Positions 1 through 11,681 are shown, counted from the stretch's first letter. The stretch is DNA of 64,000 nucleotides from Hemerocallis citrina (GCA_017893485.1 CM030367.1:84264853-84328852), one strand, 5' to 3'. The notes: a model not told the origin generated them from the letters alone. Made by a program: numbers and translations.

Positions 1-2
1 AG

Positions 3-512
3 GCGAATGACGATAATCTGATGGTGCGTGACGTTTGGCGTAGCAATAGTTTAATGATCGATTTCAGGGGAGTTCTGTCGCACAGTAACAATTTAGAGTA
101 TCACAAAATGTTAGCTTTGGTTAGGGAAAAGGACTAGGGGTATAATGCGGAAAGGGATGCGAGGATGTGGAGCATTGAGCCAAAAGGGTCCTTTACTGTT
201 GCATCAACATATAGACAGCTGAATGATGGGGGTGTGAGATCTCAAGAATCAAGCATCATTTGGAAATCGACAGTTCCTCACAAAGTGAAAGCCTTCTTGT
301 GGCTTGTTATGAACAACGCTATTCTCTCTAAGACGAATCTCATTAAACGTAACATCAAGATTGACAGTACATGCGCTAGATGTAATCAAGGGGTCGAGGA
401 CCTAAACCACATCTTCTTAGAGTGTCCTAGGGCTAAAGTAGCATGGGAAATTTTGGGATTGAGCTTTGGGATGCTTCAAAACCCTATTCGAATTGATTAT
501 TTCTGGGGAGCC
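3..512 (+). pseudogene. LINE reverse transcriptase, zinc-binding C-terminal region (zf-RVT)
   Basis: This would be the C-terminal part of a LINE ORF2 polyprotein, which copies its RNA into DNA at a nicked target. The translated frame contains the plant zf-RVT pattern. First comes W-S-I-E-P-K-G-S-F-T-V, then I-I-W-K-S-T-V-P-H-K-V-K-A-F-L-W-L, then a cysteine/histidine cluster C-A-R-C...H-I-F-L-E-C-P. TAG at 135-137 interrupts the frame and TGA at 513-515 ends it early. Similar LINE sequence (W-T-L-W-L-D-R-N-N) continues to about 690. The endonuclease and RT palm would lie upstream of the window. Confidence 0.8.
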
Positions 513-848
513 TGACGGGAAAAATGGGTTAGACCTGAGTATAGGGCATTGTGGGATGTCACGGTAGCAGCGGCTTATTGGACCCTATGGCTAGACAGAA
601 ACAATGCTTGTTTTCGTAATTCTAGATGTACCTTTAACTTTATGTTCTATAACATACTCAGTCACATTTCTGCTTGGTCAGGCAAGACAGGGGTCAGGAG
701 GAGGTTGCAGCCGGATCTTCAAGACTAGCCATTTGAGACATGGAGGAGCACTCGTTGGGGTGATCATTGAAGAGGCAAAACATTGGGGAAGCCGTCCGTA
801 AACTGTAAGAGGGATTTTTTACTTCAAGGTTGTTGGTTGTATTTTGGG

Positions 849-950
849 GTATAGGTTCTTTTTTAGGCTACTCCAAGTAGTCCTGTTGGGAGTGTATGGG
901 GTATAGGTTCTTTTTGAGGCTACTCCAAGTAGTCCTGTTGGGAGTGTATG
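849..950. repeat. 52-bp tandem duplication in the LINE 3' UTR
   Basis: The segment beginning gtataggttctttttt at 849 is repeated at 901 with a period of 52 and only one or two mismatches. It lies in the LINE 3' untranslated tail. Confidence 0.85.
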
Positions 951-1140
951 AGGAACACTGTAGTTTTATGTAATGGGGGTTATTTTGGGTATAGGCCGAG
1001 GAGGTCTTGGCCGTATTTTGATGTTGTAATAGAGCACTGTATCTTTGTTTTCTTAATTTCTCATTAATGAAACTGGTGACTAGTGGGTCACTTTATTTTC
1101 AAAAAAAAAAAGAAAAAAAAAAAGAAAAAAAATGAAAAGG

Positions 1141-1264
1141 AAAAAGACAATATTTTCAAGAGATATACCTTTGAGTGTTACAGACTTGAGTCATTGATAG
1201 CGAGCAACTCAGCATGTTGACACCCTCGGTCGAACCCATGCCGGACAGCTACAGCCCCGAGGAA
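1141..1264. other. Unassigned spacer
   Basis: Short stretch between the LINE A-tail and the copia target site. I see no ORF or recognisable repeat. Confidence 0.4.
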
Positions 1265-1269
1265 CAAAC

Positions 1270-2045
1270 TGTTATTAAATATTGTCTCTAATCTTTGATA
1301 TCTGGCGGAACAAAAGAAATTAAAACGGAGTTACCAGCCTATGGGGAAGTCGCGCGGAACGCAATGCCCTAAGAGTTGATCCGTGGTCTTATGTGCAGAG
1401 TCTTCGCAGATGCTCCTAGTGATAAAACCCCCGATATCACCGGTGTCTCACTGTCGCACACAACGTCGAGAGATCGACCCGAACTTGTCCTTGCCCAGAA
1501 CGAAAGCAAAAACAGAGAGTGGAAGTAGAGGGAGAGTTTTCTCTGCGGAAGCAGCAAACCAGAGAAAGGATATTTCTTTTGTGGAATAAAGATTTTTCAG
1601 TAGTTGTAAAAGGAAGGGAGGATCGGGTTATATAGAGAGAAGAATGTGTGAACGTTAAGCGGAACGTGTGGAGAGAAGGAAGCCAGATTTTAGGATCTGG
1701 AGAACTAATCCAACGTTTAGAAGGAAATAGTCAAAAGGTAAAAAAACAAATAGCAAAAGAAGTTTTGGATCTCAACCCGAACTCGAAGAGCAATTTCGGA
1801 GCAACATTCGTGTTCGCAGATGCGGGCGCGCACACCCGTGCCCACTACGCGCGCCAAACTGAACCGGGCCAGGCGGCGGCGGCAGCGGCGCGCGCGTGTG
1901 GCCCATGGGTTCTCTCCACACCACACAAGTCTACAATGGAGTAAAGGATGGATTGTATTATAGCCACTCACATGGCAAACATTCCCACCGATGTGGGACT
2001 AAAAGGAAGGAAGGGAATCTTGGTTTTGAAAAGAAACAGCCAACA
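1270..2045 (-). repeat. Copia 3' LTR
   Basis: 776 bp, starting TGTTATTAAA and ending GCCAACA on the plus strand. It matches the LTR at 8753-9539 along its length. It lacks a roughly 19-bp internal duplication (agattttcggatctggaga) that the 5' LTR copies have. Short ORFs in this segment are LTR-borne and not taken as genes. Confidence 0.93.
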
Positions 2046-2046
2046 A

Positions 2047-2060
2047 TCCCCCCCCCCCCC
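2047..2060 (-). other. Polypurine tract of the copia element
   Basis: A run of about 13 C on the plus strand (G on the sense strand) sits immediately inside the 3' LTR. This is where plus-strand DNA synthesis is primed in LTR retrotransposons. Confidence 0.7.
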
Positions 2061-2672
2061 AAAACCAAGATCCAAAGACAGTGATAACAAAAGAATAATG
2101 ATGTAGAAGTTCTGGGCAATAGTATACCATGCATAAATGAGATGGACTACAGCCTTGAATCTCACGTAGTGACTATTGTCTTTGTCTGAAGAAGTGCTTA
2201 ATGGACTATGCCTTGAATCAGACTTCTTGAATCAGATTCAGAAAATAGCACACATAGTACGCTAGAGGTTCTTGGGTCTATCGGGTGGTACTTTTGAATG
2301 GTCATGCGCACTTTGTCCATATTCATGAGAGTTGTCTGGGATCGCCCTGTCCCATAGTCGCGGCCTTCACGACCTCTCATATAGGTAAGTCCTCACAGGG
2401 TTAGTGATCGGAGTCAACCCTACATAATAATGTTTGGACCTATTAAGAGTTTAGAACTCATCCTAACCAGATCACACAGGAACACTGTCACCATAGGGAT
2501 GGGATATCATTGTACAATCTCGTACAGCCACCTGGGCATTAATTTATGAGAATTTAATCTCTGAGTCAGTGTTCCATAATAGTCACCGAAGTCCAATTTG
2601 TTTCTACCCATTGAACCGGCTTCTTGGGATCACCAGTCAGACTCGGTTGGGTTGCCACTGCTGGTGACTTAC
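2061..2672 (-). other. Copia 3' untranslated region
   Basis: Stretch between the polypurine tract and the end of the RNase H frame. Short ORFs are present, but none resembles a known protein. I see nothing else in it. Confidence 0.6.
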
Positions 2673-4873
2673 TTATGGGCTTAACCCCATCCCCCTCGAT
2701 GATTCTAGGATCAACGTCCTAGACAGACCCTTTGTCAAGTGGTCTGCAAGGTTCTTTTCTGACTTTATATAGTCAAGAACCACATATTTGCCTAGTAGGC
2801 TCTTGATTGACTTGAAGCGCAGCTGCAGGTGCCTGTTCATCTTAGCATTCACAGAATCATGCTTTAGTAGTTCTATAACAGATTTATTATCACAGTTTAT
2901 GAAAATAGCAGGAACAGGAATATTAGTAACAGGTATATGCATAATCAAATTTCTAAGCCATTCAGCTTCTGTACAAGTAGTATCCAAAGCTATCATTTCA
3001 AAATCCATAGTACTTCTAGCTATGATGGTTTGTTTACATGAACCCCAGGAGATTGCAGCACCTCCTAAGGTAAAGACATATCTAGTTGTGGATTTCACAT
3101 CATGTGAGTCAGTTACCCAGTTTGCATCTGAGTAACCTTCTATGATATCAAGGTGTCTAGAATAATGAAGTTTGTAATCTATAGTACCCTTAAGATATCT
3201 AAATACTCTTTCTAATGCTGACCAATGTGACCAGATTGGGTTACTAGTATATCTACTAAGTCTCCCAACAGCAAATGCAATATCAGGTCTAGTTCTATTT
3301 GTTATGTACATAAGAGAACCTATCATTTGAGAGTATCTATGTTGTTCTACAGGTGAACCTTCATTCTTCTTGAGAATGATACTACTTTCAAAAGGAGTAC
3401 GAGCAGGTGTCTTATCAAAATACTCAAATTTCCTTAGCATTTTCTCAATAGAATGTATTAAGGAGAGAGTATAACCCTCCTTGGATTTGGATACTTGCTT
3501 TCCTAGAATCAGGTTAGCTTCTCCTAGGTCTTTCATATCAAACATTCTAGATAAATAATCTTTAGTATTATTTATTAACTCAAGTGTTGATCCTAAAATG
3601 AGGATGTCATCTACATATAAGCATATAATGACACAACTTCCATCAGAGTTTTTAGAGTATATACATTTGTCATACTCATTTGGTAAGACGCCATATTCTA
3701 AAATCACTTTATCAAATTTGCTATGCCATTGCTTGGGAGCTTGCTTTAGGCCATAAAGAGATTTTACTAATCTGCAAACTTTCTTTTCTTGACCTTTAGC
3801 AATAAAACCTTCAGGTTGCTCCATGTAAATTTCTTCCTCTAGGTCTCCATTCAGAAAGGCTGTCTTTACATCCATTTGATGAATTATCAAGTCATGAATG
3901 GATGCTAAAGCAAGAAGAGTTCTAATAAAGCAAGAAGAGTTCTAATAGAGGCAATCCTAGCTACAGGAGAGTATGTGTCAAAATAATCTAATCCCTTTTT
4001 CTGGGTGAAACCTTTGGCTACTAATATAGCTTTATATTTCTCTATTGAACCGTCAGCTCTAAGTTTCCTTTTGAAGATCCACTTGCAACCTATGGGTTTA
4101 CTACCTAAAGGCAGGTCTGCTAAATGCCAAGTACTGTTCTCCATAATGGAGTTGTACTCATTGTTGATGGCTTCTTTCCAGAAAGGTGCATCAGGAGAAG
4201 ATATTGCTTCTTCGTAAGTTGAGGGATCACCCTCTATCAAATAAGTGAAGAAATCTTCCCCTAAATTTCTTTCAATCCTACCTCTTTTGCTTCTTCTAGG
4301 TTCTGAGTCTTGATCAGGTTGAGAGCTAGAAGGTTGCGAATGGGAACTGGTAGAAGGAGGCAGGGAATAACTGGAGGGGTTGGAAGATATTCTATCTTTA
4401 AAAGGGAATATATTCTCAAAGTAAACTGCATCTCTAGCTTCTATGATAGTATTATTAGAGATTTCATTTACTTCAGAACGAGTCACTAGAAATCTATTGG
4501 CATTGCTATCTAAGGCATATCCAATGAACACAGCATCTACAATCTTAGGTCCAATCTTTCTCTTTTTAGGTTCAGGGATTCCTACTTTTGCTAGACATCC
4601 CCAGAACTTAAGGTAATGGACTCTAGGAGTTCTACCTTTCCATAATTCATAGGGAGTCTTATCCTTAGACTTACTAGGGATCCTGTTTAGGATGTAACAT
4701 GCTGTCAATAAGGCTTCTCCCCATAAGTTATCAGGAGCACCTGAGCTGAGAAGCATGGCATTCACCATGTCTAACAGAGTTCGATTCTTCCTTTCAGCAA
4801 CTCCGTTGGACTGTGGTGAGTAAGGAGCAGTCACCTCATGAATTATTCCGTGTTCTTCACAGAAGTTAGTCAT
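2673..4873 (-). pseudogene. Copia pol, C-terminal half: integrase core, reverse transcriptase, RNase H
   Basis: Reading from 4873 down, the frame has the end of the integrase core (T-A-P-Y-S-P-Q-S-N-G-V-A-E-R-K-N-R) followed by the RT start (W-K-E-A-I-N-N-E...G-C-K-W-I-F-K-R-K). After a frame break come [14 protein letters not shown], the catalytic L-Y-V-D-D-I-L-I, and a Ty1-type RNase H ending A-D-H-L-T-K-G-L. The break is a 20-bp tandem duplication at 3907-3946. Its length is not a multiple of three, so it shifts frame and splits RT. The RT catalytic Y-V-D-D is intact. Confidence 0.92.
3907..3946. repeat. 20-bp tandem duplication that breaks copia RT
   Basis: aaagcaagaagagttctaat occurs at 3907-3926 and again at 3927-3946. 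It causes a frameshift between the two halves of RT. Confidence 0.95.
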
Positions 4874-6010
4874 TTCGTTTGAGGTATACTCTCCGCCACG
4901 ATCAGATCTAAGGATCTTAATCTTTTTCTCTAATTGGTTCTCAACTTCGGATTTGTAGACCTTAAATCTATCTAGAACTTAATCTTTTGTTTTGAGAAGG
5001 TAGGTATAGCAATACTTTGAACAATCATCTATAAAGGTGACAAAGTATTTCCTACCGCCTCGGGTCAAAACCCTATTTGAATCACAAACATCACTATGAA
5101 CTAGTTCTAGAGGGTCAGAATTCCTCTCTATAGATTTGAAAGGTAGTCTAGAATGTTTGGCTTGAACACAAATATCACATTTGTGTTTATTATCTACAGG
5201 AGACTTGGGAATAAGAGTTAAGTTCATCATCCTTCTAAGAGAACCCAAATTCACATGACCCAGTCTACCATGCCAAACATTGGAAGATTCTACATTTGAA
5301 ACAACAGGAGAAGGATCTGACATTTTATTTATAATACTGAGAATGAAAAGACCATCCTTTACATATCTTTTTCCAACAAAAGATTCATTCTTAGAAAATA
5401 CAACTTTATTTGCTTCCATTACAATTTTGAAACCTGACGGTACAAGAAGGGAACCACTAACTAAGTTTCTCCTAACTGACGGCACATGAAGTACATCATG
5501 AAGAGGCAGATTTTTCCCTGATGTCATCTTCAGATCTATTCTTCCTCTTCCTACAATCTGTCCCGTTGATCCATCTCCTAGGGTTATGCCTCCTCCACAT
5601 GATTCCTGATAGTTTGAAAAACAGGAGCAATCAAATGAAACATGAACATTAGCTCCAGAATCCAACCACCAGTCATCAAAATGGTAAGAAATATTAATAG
5701 AAGGTTGGTAAGTCACAAACTTGAAGGAACTAGAAGATCCATTCAGAATCATGTTAGCTTCTGGTTTGGTAGGGCCTTTCCCCTTATAAGGAGTCTTGAT
5801 TGGTTCCTTCTTCCTATGAAAGCAATTGAAGGATAGATGGTTTGTTCTTCCACACACCAAACAAAACTTCTGTTGATCCTGAGTCTGACCGAGGTTTCTA
5901 GTCCTGTGGTTTTGCTGGTGTTGGCAGTTTTGGTGGTTTTGGTGATTCTGGTGATGAGGCTAAAAATTCTTTTTCTTGAAGGAGTTTTTCTTAGGTTTGT
6001 GAGGATTATT
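4874..6010 (-). pseudogene. Copia gag zinc knuckle, protease, GAG-pre-integrase and integrase N-terminal half
   Basis: Sense reading from about 6010 downward gives the CCHC zinc knuckle C-L-V-C-G-R-T-N-H-L-S-F-N-C. Next is the protease active site D-W-W-L-D-S-G-A-N-V-H, then the GAG-pre-integrase segment (V-W-H-G-R-L-G-H-V-N-L). The integrase zinc finger (C-D-I-C-V-Q-A-K-H) and the first catalytic aspartate (H-S-D-V-C) follow. A TAA stop at 4979-4981 lies in-frame where the integrase should continue. The frame resumes directly with integrase residues R-S-D-R-G-G-E-Y, so this is a nonsense mutation and not a true end. Confidence 0.9.
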
Positions 6011-6730
6011 AGGTTTGGATTTGCCTTGGGTTGAAACTACACGGTTTACCTTTGCTTTAGATTCATTTTTAGGGTTAAACCTAAGTCTAAGTTGATCTTC
6101 TGTTCTAATCTTCTTTAGGACTTGGGCAAAGGTAAGCTCACCTTGAGTATGAGTGAGTTCCTTCTTGACATCAGACTAAGAATGAGGGAGTTTATCTATT
6201 AGGCAAGCTATCTTATATTCAGTAGAAAATGTTGTACCTTTGGCTTGAATATGTCTCACATATTCTTGGAATTCATGGATTTGGTCATTCATAGGTTTGT
6301 TATCTACCATGAAATACCTATTGAAAGCTGAAGAATTGAATCTTTCAATTCCAGCATCATCACAACCATATTCATCTTCTAAAGCATCCCAAAGTTCTTT
6401 AACATTTTTATATTCAAAGAATATGTCATAAAGAGAGTCAGATAAGGCGCTTAGAATTCGATGAAAACAGTGAAAGTCTATTTCCTTAGGGGTTTTAGGT
6501 TTTTAGGAACTAGAGGATTCCTTAGGAGTTTGAGAGGAAATAGGGGATTCGGAAACTTCTTTGGTAGACTCAGACTTGTCAGAATCAGTTGTGATGGGTG
6601 TGGATCCATCAATTGCTGAGAGCAGTCCTAAGATGGTGAGCCAGAATTTTATCTGACTCTGCCACCTCTTGAAGTGGGTGCCATCAAACTTGGCTGGCTT
6701 GGCAGAAGCAGTCTCTTCTTTCCCAGTCAT
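5950..6730 (-). pseudogene. Copia gag (UBN2-type), broken by stops
   Basis: Starts at ATG 6730 with M-T-G-K-E-E-T and a motif F-D-G-T-H-F-K-R-W-Q typical of copia Gag. In-frame stops near 6503, near 6177 (before S-D-V-K-K-E-L) and near 5961 interrupt it. Between them lie the UBN2-family features L-Y-D-I-F-F-E-Y-K-N-V-K-E-L-W-D-A-L and M-N-D-Q-I-H-E-F-Q-E-Y. Gag would form the virus-like particle. The gene runs directly into the zinc-knuckle/protease frame. Confidence 0.85.
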
Positions 6731-8009
6731 GATAAATAATATAGCAGTCTAGAATCTGCAGGAATAATATTGTAACTACTCAATAAGGTGTCACGGGCTC
6801 TAGAAGATAGTTAACGATCTTGCTAATCTTCCTAAACAAATCTTTAGTCTATCAAGTTTTGATTTACTTGGGTTAGCTGTAGGAGTCGGTTCCCAGCTAG
6901 CGGTGGTCCGAATACGCTTAAATACCGTGTCGCTTAGGACTGTTTACACCCAGTTGACAGAAGGACCCTTTTGGCTTGTTCCCAAATTTTTCTTTCCTTT
7001 TTAAAACTTTAAATTTCTTTTAAGGAATTTGCAGAATCAATAACTATTCCTTTATTTAAATGTTTAAAGGATACCAAGAAATATCTAGCACCACAAACTA
7101 ATAATAATCTTGATATTGTTATGTAGGTAGTAATGCTATTCACAATACAACATGAATAATGTACTAACAATTAATTATGCTAGCAGATTGACAATTGCAA
7201 ATTTATAAAAGCAGATTTGCAGTGATTAATATTCTAAAACTTTGAGAATATTAAAATGAATCTAATAACACAAATTTGGTGCCAACAAATATTGTGATTA
7301 ACAATAGATTAATACTGTAAGGATTTTAAAGCTACAGATATTCTATAATGTGGGAATTTATGGTGATCTATCAATAACAAGGTATGTGGTCTATAATTAA
7401 TACGAACAGCGCTTTATAAAAAGGAAACCATGTGTATATATATATGTGCTAAATTAACAACATATGCTAAATTAACAATATATGTGTAATTACTGAGAAT
7501 GAAGTATCAGTTTATTGGGATTTATTATTGAAGGGTATTGTAATGACCGACTGTAAGAGAGTGATCTTTTACTTTTGAATCTGACTCTTGAAAAACCGAG
7601 TTTGGTTAATGTCAGTAAGTCTAATTGATTGGGATAACAATGCTTTCAGTACATTCATCCAAATTATTATCCAATTAACCAGATGCAATCTTCATAACAT
7701 TGTTATTCTTTGTTGGATTGTGTTTGTTATGCTGATAAAATCTCTTTTTGTTTTTCTTTTTGTGTTTGTTTATGCAGTTTAATCAGATTAACAATATGCG
7801 TTAGATTAACAGTATGTGCCAAATTAACAGATTAACAATATGCAATTCTGTTTATATGTGTGCTAATTAATCAGTAAGCAGATCACAGATTAGCAATAGT
7901 TGTTAAATTGACAATATGTGCGGAATTAATTAGATGAACAATATGTATGTGCTTAATTAACAATATATGCTAAATTAATCAGATGAACAATACGGCTCAA
8001 CTCTTAGAT
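6731..8009 (-). other. Copia 5' leader, AT-rich with short repeats
   Basis: About 1.3 kb of very AT-rich sequence between the LTR and gag. It contains many variants of the short motif ttaacaatatgtgc, especially at 7430-7480 and 7780-8000. No ORF of note is present. Its left part near the LTR is copied in the tandem duplication that follows. Confidence 0.6.
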
Positions 8010-9270
8010 TGTTATTAAATATTGTCTCTAATCTTTGATATCTGGCGGAACAAAAGAAATTAAAACGGAGTTACCGGCCTATCGGAAAGTCGCGCAGAAC
8101 GCATTGCCCTAAGAGTTGATCCGCGGTCTTATGTGCAGACTCTTCGCAGATGCTCCTAGTGGTAAAACTCCCGGTATCACCGTCGTCTCGCTGTCGCACA
8201 CAACGTCGAGAGATCGACCCGAACTTGTCCTTGCCCAGAACGAAAGTGAAAACAGAGAGTGGAAGTAGAGGGAGAGTTTTCTATGCGGAAGCAGCGAACC
8301 AGAGAAAGGAGATCTCTCTTGTAGAATAAAGATTTTTCAGTAGTTGTAAAAGGAAGGGAGGATCGGGTTATATAGAGAGAAGAATGTGTGAACGTTGAGC
8401 GGAACGTGTGGAGAGAAGGAAGCCAGATTTTCAGATCTGGAGAAGATTTTCGGATCTGGAGAACTAATCCAACGTTTAGAAGGAAATAGTCAAAAGGTAT
8501 AAAAAAAAAAACAAATAGCAAAAGAACAGATTAACAATATGCGTTAGATTAACAGTATGTGCCAAATTAACAGATTAACAATATGCAATTCTGTTTATAT
8601 GTGTGCTAATTAATCAGTAAGCAGATCACAGATTAGCAATAGTTGTTAAATTGACAATATGTGCGGAATTAATTAGATGAACAATATGTATGTGCTTAAT
8701 TAACAATATATGCTAAATTAATCAGATGAACAATACGTCTCAACTCTTAGATTGTTATTAAATATTGTCTCTAATCTTTGATATCTGGCGGAACAAAAGA
8801 AATTAAAACGGAGTTACCGGCCTATCGGAAAGTCGCGCAGAACGCATTGCCCTAAGAGTTGATCCGCGGTCTTATGTGCAGACTCTTCGCAGATGCTCCT
8901 AGTGGTAAAACTCCCGGTATCACCGTCGTCTCGCTGTCGCACACAACGTCGAGAGATAGACCCGAACTTGTCCTTGCCCAGAACGAAAGTGAAAACAGAG
9001 AGTGGAAGTAGAGGGAGAGTTTTCTATGCGGAAGCAGCGAACCAGAGAAAGGAGATCTCTCTTGTAGAATAAAGATTTTTCAGTAGTTGTAAAAGGAAGG
9101 GAGGATCGGGTTATATAGAGAGAAGAATGTGTGAACGTTGAGCAGAACGTGTGGAGAGAAGGAAGCCAGATTTTCAGATCTGGAGAAGATTTTCGGATCT
9201 GGAGAACTAATCCAACGTTTAGAAGGAAATAGTCAAAAGGTATAAAAAAAAAACAAATAGCAAAAGAAGT
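7784..9270. repeat. 743-bp tandem duplication of copia leader plus partial LTR
   Basis: Unit 1 is 7784-8527 and unit 2 is 8528-about 9270. Each holds about 225 bp of leader followed by the first 515 bp (plus-strand order) of the LTR. The LTR start recurs at 8010 and 8753, an offset of 743. The units are nearly identical, with only isolated mismatches such as gagagatcgaccc versus gagagatagaccc, so the event is younger than the divergence between the two LTRs. Confidence 0.93.
8010..8527 (-). repeat. Partial extra copy of the copia LTR
   Basis: Begins TGTTATTAAA like the complete LTRs. It stops at aaatagcaaaagaa, where the duplicated leader sequence begins again. It is a product of the tandem duplication and not a separate insertion. 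Confidence 0.9.
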
Positions 9271-9539
9271 TTTGGATCTCAACCCGAACCCGAATAGCAA
9301 TTTCGGATCAGCATTCGTGTCCGCAGATGCGGGTGTGCACACCCGTGCCCACTGCGCGCACCGAACCGAACGGCGGCAACGGCACACGCGTGTGGCCCAC
9401 AGGTTCTCTTCACACCACACAAGTCTACAATGGAATAAATGATGGATTGTATTATAGCCACTTACATGGCAAATATTCCCACCGATGTGGGACTAAAAGG
9501 AAGGAAGGGAATCTTGATTCTGAAAAGAAACAGCCAACA
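8753..9539 (-). repeat. Copia 5' LTR, complete copy
   Basis: 787 bp from TGTTATTAAA to GCCAACA, directly followed by the second TSD copy CAAAC. It carries the about 19-bp internal duplication absent from the 3' LTR. Confidence 0.93.
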
Positions 9540-9544
9540 CAAAC

Positions 9545-9960
9545 CAAGCCCAAGAATGGACCGGTCCATTCCCAACATATCCTTCTTCATCCTTATAGAA
9601 TCCAGGATCAGAACTTTGCCCCCAAACCACACTCTGATTACACCCTCTGCCTTTCCCAGCTCTTGTCCCCTCTCCCCTTTTGCCTCCACCCTGAGAAAGG
9701 GACCCTCGGTCTTGAGTTGGATTTCGAGGCCCTGGGATCTGGATGTGTCCTTGATTTGGAACATGATAGAATATCTCTTAGTTTCTTTCTGTCCTTCTTA
9801 TCTGAGAAGAGAAGAACTTGAACTTTGTGTCTCAAAAGTTGGAGATAAACTAAACTCGTGGAGGAAAGAGAGCTGTAGATAAGTAAATCAATGAACACGT
9901 GCAATCCTTGTAGTTTCTTACCTTAACTTTTAGGCATTAGAAGCTTCATGCTGATACATA
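9545..9960. other. Unassigned stretch
   Basis: Sequence flanking the copia insertion on the right. Overlapping short ORFs exist in several frames, but none shows a domain I recognise. Could be old host or repeat DNA. Confidence 0.35.
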
Positions 9961-10033
9961 AATGTTGCCCGTCCTCCACCTTTTCCTATCAAAAAATAAA
10001 AAATAAAAAAATAAAAAAATAATGTTGCCCGTC
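9961..10033 (+). mobile_element. Very short 5'-truncated non-LTR insertion with 13-bp TSD
   Basis: AATGTTGCCCGTC occurs at 9961-9973 and again at 10021-10033. Between them are 47 bp, consisting of ctccaccttttcctatc followed by an A-rich tail with interspersed T. Direct repeats of this length flanking an A-tail are the hallmark of target-primed insertion of LINE or SINE RNA. Confidence 0.75.
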
Positions 10034-10085
10034 TAATAATAAAATAATTAGATTCCAGTGATGGGATTTTTAATCTTCCTGATTA

Positions 10086-10772
10086 GTTTGTGTTAGGAAA
10101 TGATCGCTCGCGGAAGCACCAGAATATTGTTAAATTATGCAATACAATTAATATAAACCACCGTGAAAATACTAAATCACACCGATTACGCAAAGCACAA
10201 AAAAATTATTACAATTGGACTCTCAGCTTAATCCAGTAGAGAAATAACTAGAGAAAATACAAGAATATTACAATTCTCACAACGACCATCTCTCTCAAGC
10301 CTAATTAGAAACACTTGCTCTTTATAATAGAGAAATCTCTCACCTCTTAAATGAAGTACTCTTTTCTTTTATTCGGCCCTCAATAGAATCATATTATTTT
10401 TTTAAAGTCGTTTACATTGATTATATAGAAATCTGGAGAAAAACCTAGTTAGATACACTTGATACATTAACCGTCCGATGTTTCCTAAAAAGATAACTAT
10501 ACAAGAAGAACCGTACGATCTAATTTGGAGAAGAAGTCGGTTTCAAACGAATCCCACTAGACCTGCAACCCGAACACCAACATCAGCCGCTGAACCTGAG
10601 TGCGTTCGACTGTCTAGACTTGTGGGGGTGACGGTCGACTGACCCCTACTATGTTCCGCTGCTTCTTTTGCTCCTTTTTTTCGATCCACTTGTCGCTTCG
10701 ATTCTTCTCTTGTATTACCGTCTTTTTTTCATTTCAGATAGAATATGCAAGACATATAAACCAAACAGTTTG
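10086..10772 (-). mobile_element. Solo LTR (TSD GTTTG)
   Basis: LTR 10091-10767 begins TGTTAGGA and ends CCAAACA, and is flanked by GTTTG at 10086-10090 and 10768-10772. No internal domain is present, so it was left by LTR-LTR recombination. It shares its general plan, including GTCGAC-containing segments near 10600-10640, with the solo LTR at 19770-20489. The two are probably related families. Orientation is uncertain. Confidence 0.85.
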
Positions 10773-11681
10773 TTTTACAGATTAAGAATGAGCATCCTTG
10801 TTTTATAACTCGTTACACTTGCTTCGGTCTCTAGTCACATGGTAAGAACAAAGCTCAATTACATTATATTACATTGCAACTCTCTGTTTTTTTATGTGGC
10901 TCTTGTGGTATCTTTGGCTTCAAGTTTTTTTTATTTCTTCTTTGTTATCTCTCCATCACTGACAAGCTTATCAAAATATCACATTTCCCAACCCTATTAA
11001 CCTGCTGCTCCACACCACTCTAACTCCTGCGATAAATTGTAACAACTATAAATATGACATCGTGAAAGTAAATACAAGTATAGAGCAATGTAAAATATTT
11101 GGGTGGATTGAATTATTCGTAGGCTCAGAACACATTTGTATAGAAAAAATGTTCAAATAAAGCTTCAAGATTAGTCTAGGGCTGCATTTTAATGCCATGC
11201 CAACTAGTTCTAATCATGTGTCCACCCCATCCGCCACCCATAGTTAAATTCCACAAGCATACACTCGGCTCAGCAGAAAAAGTCCACATGAAAACCTCTT
11301 TCACTTCACATAACCCAGTTTGTGATGCTAGTGATGCTAGTGATGCTTGCGATACTTGTGATGGCTGCTGATACTTGGCCTAAACCAGTTTGTGTAACCA
11401 AACACAATTTTTTTGAAGTTTTTTGTGAAAAAAACAGAATGATCAATTTTTGATACACTATCCACATGTGCCTCTGATCAATCTGGAGATGATGGCTTTG
11501 TATTCCCTTATAAAGCATGAGAAGCTTTCACTATCCATCATAGGCATGAGAAGCAAATAAAATTCATTATCCAACAAAAGCAAATGAAATCAGGACAGCA
11601 AATAAAATTCAGTGTGGTCATATAGGATCAGAAGGCATCATCTCCAATTCACCAATATACAACAAAACCAGGCAGAAGGAG

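Larger units (their letters stand above)
1..1140 (+). mobile_element. 3' end of a LINE (non-LTR retrotransposon)
   Basis: Terminal part of a LINE that begins before the window. The sequence shows the C-terminal zinc-binding region of a LINE reverse transcriptase, then an untranslated tail, then an A-rich tract at about 1101-1140 that marks the 3' end. No target-site duplication could be matched because the 5' end lies outside the window. Frame 3 is open from base 3 except for TAG at 135-137 and TGA at 513-515, so this is a dead copy. Confidence 0.8.
1265..9544 (-). mobile_element. Full-length Ty1/copia retrotransposon with intact TSD
   Basis: The element reads on the minus strand and spans 1270-9539. 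The 5-bp TSD CAAAC is present at both 1265-1269 and 9540-9544. LTRs start TGTT and end AACA. A C-rich tract on the plus strand (G-rich on the sense strand) abuts the 3' LTR at 2047-2060 and fits the polypurine tract. Coding order in the sense direction is gag, protease, integrase, RT, RNase H, which defines Ty1/copia. No standard tRNA-Met primer site is evident next to the 5' LTR. The 5' LTR and leader carry a tandem duplication. The coding region has several stops and one frameshifting duplication, so the copy cannot be autonomous. Confidence 0.92.

Noticed and set aside
8177..9420. ORFs of 114 and 166 codons on minus
   Set aside because: Both come from the duplicated copia LTR and are not conserved in the 3' LTR copy.
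9327..9882. Overlapping ORFs of 164 and 147 codons on plus
   Set aside because: They start inside the copia LTR and run into unassigned flank. Two frames are open together, with no recognisable domain.
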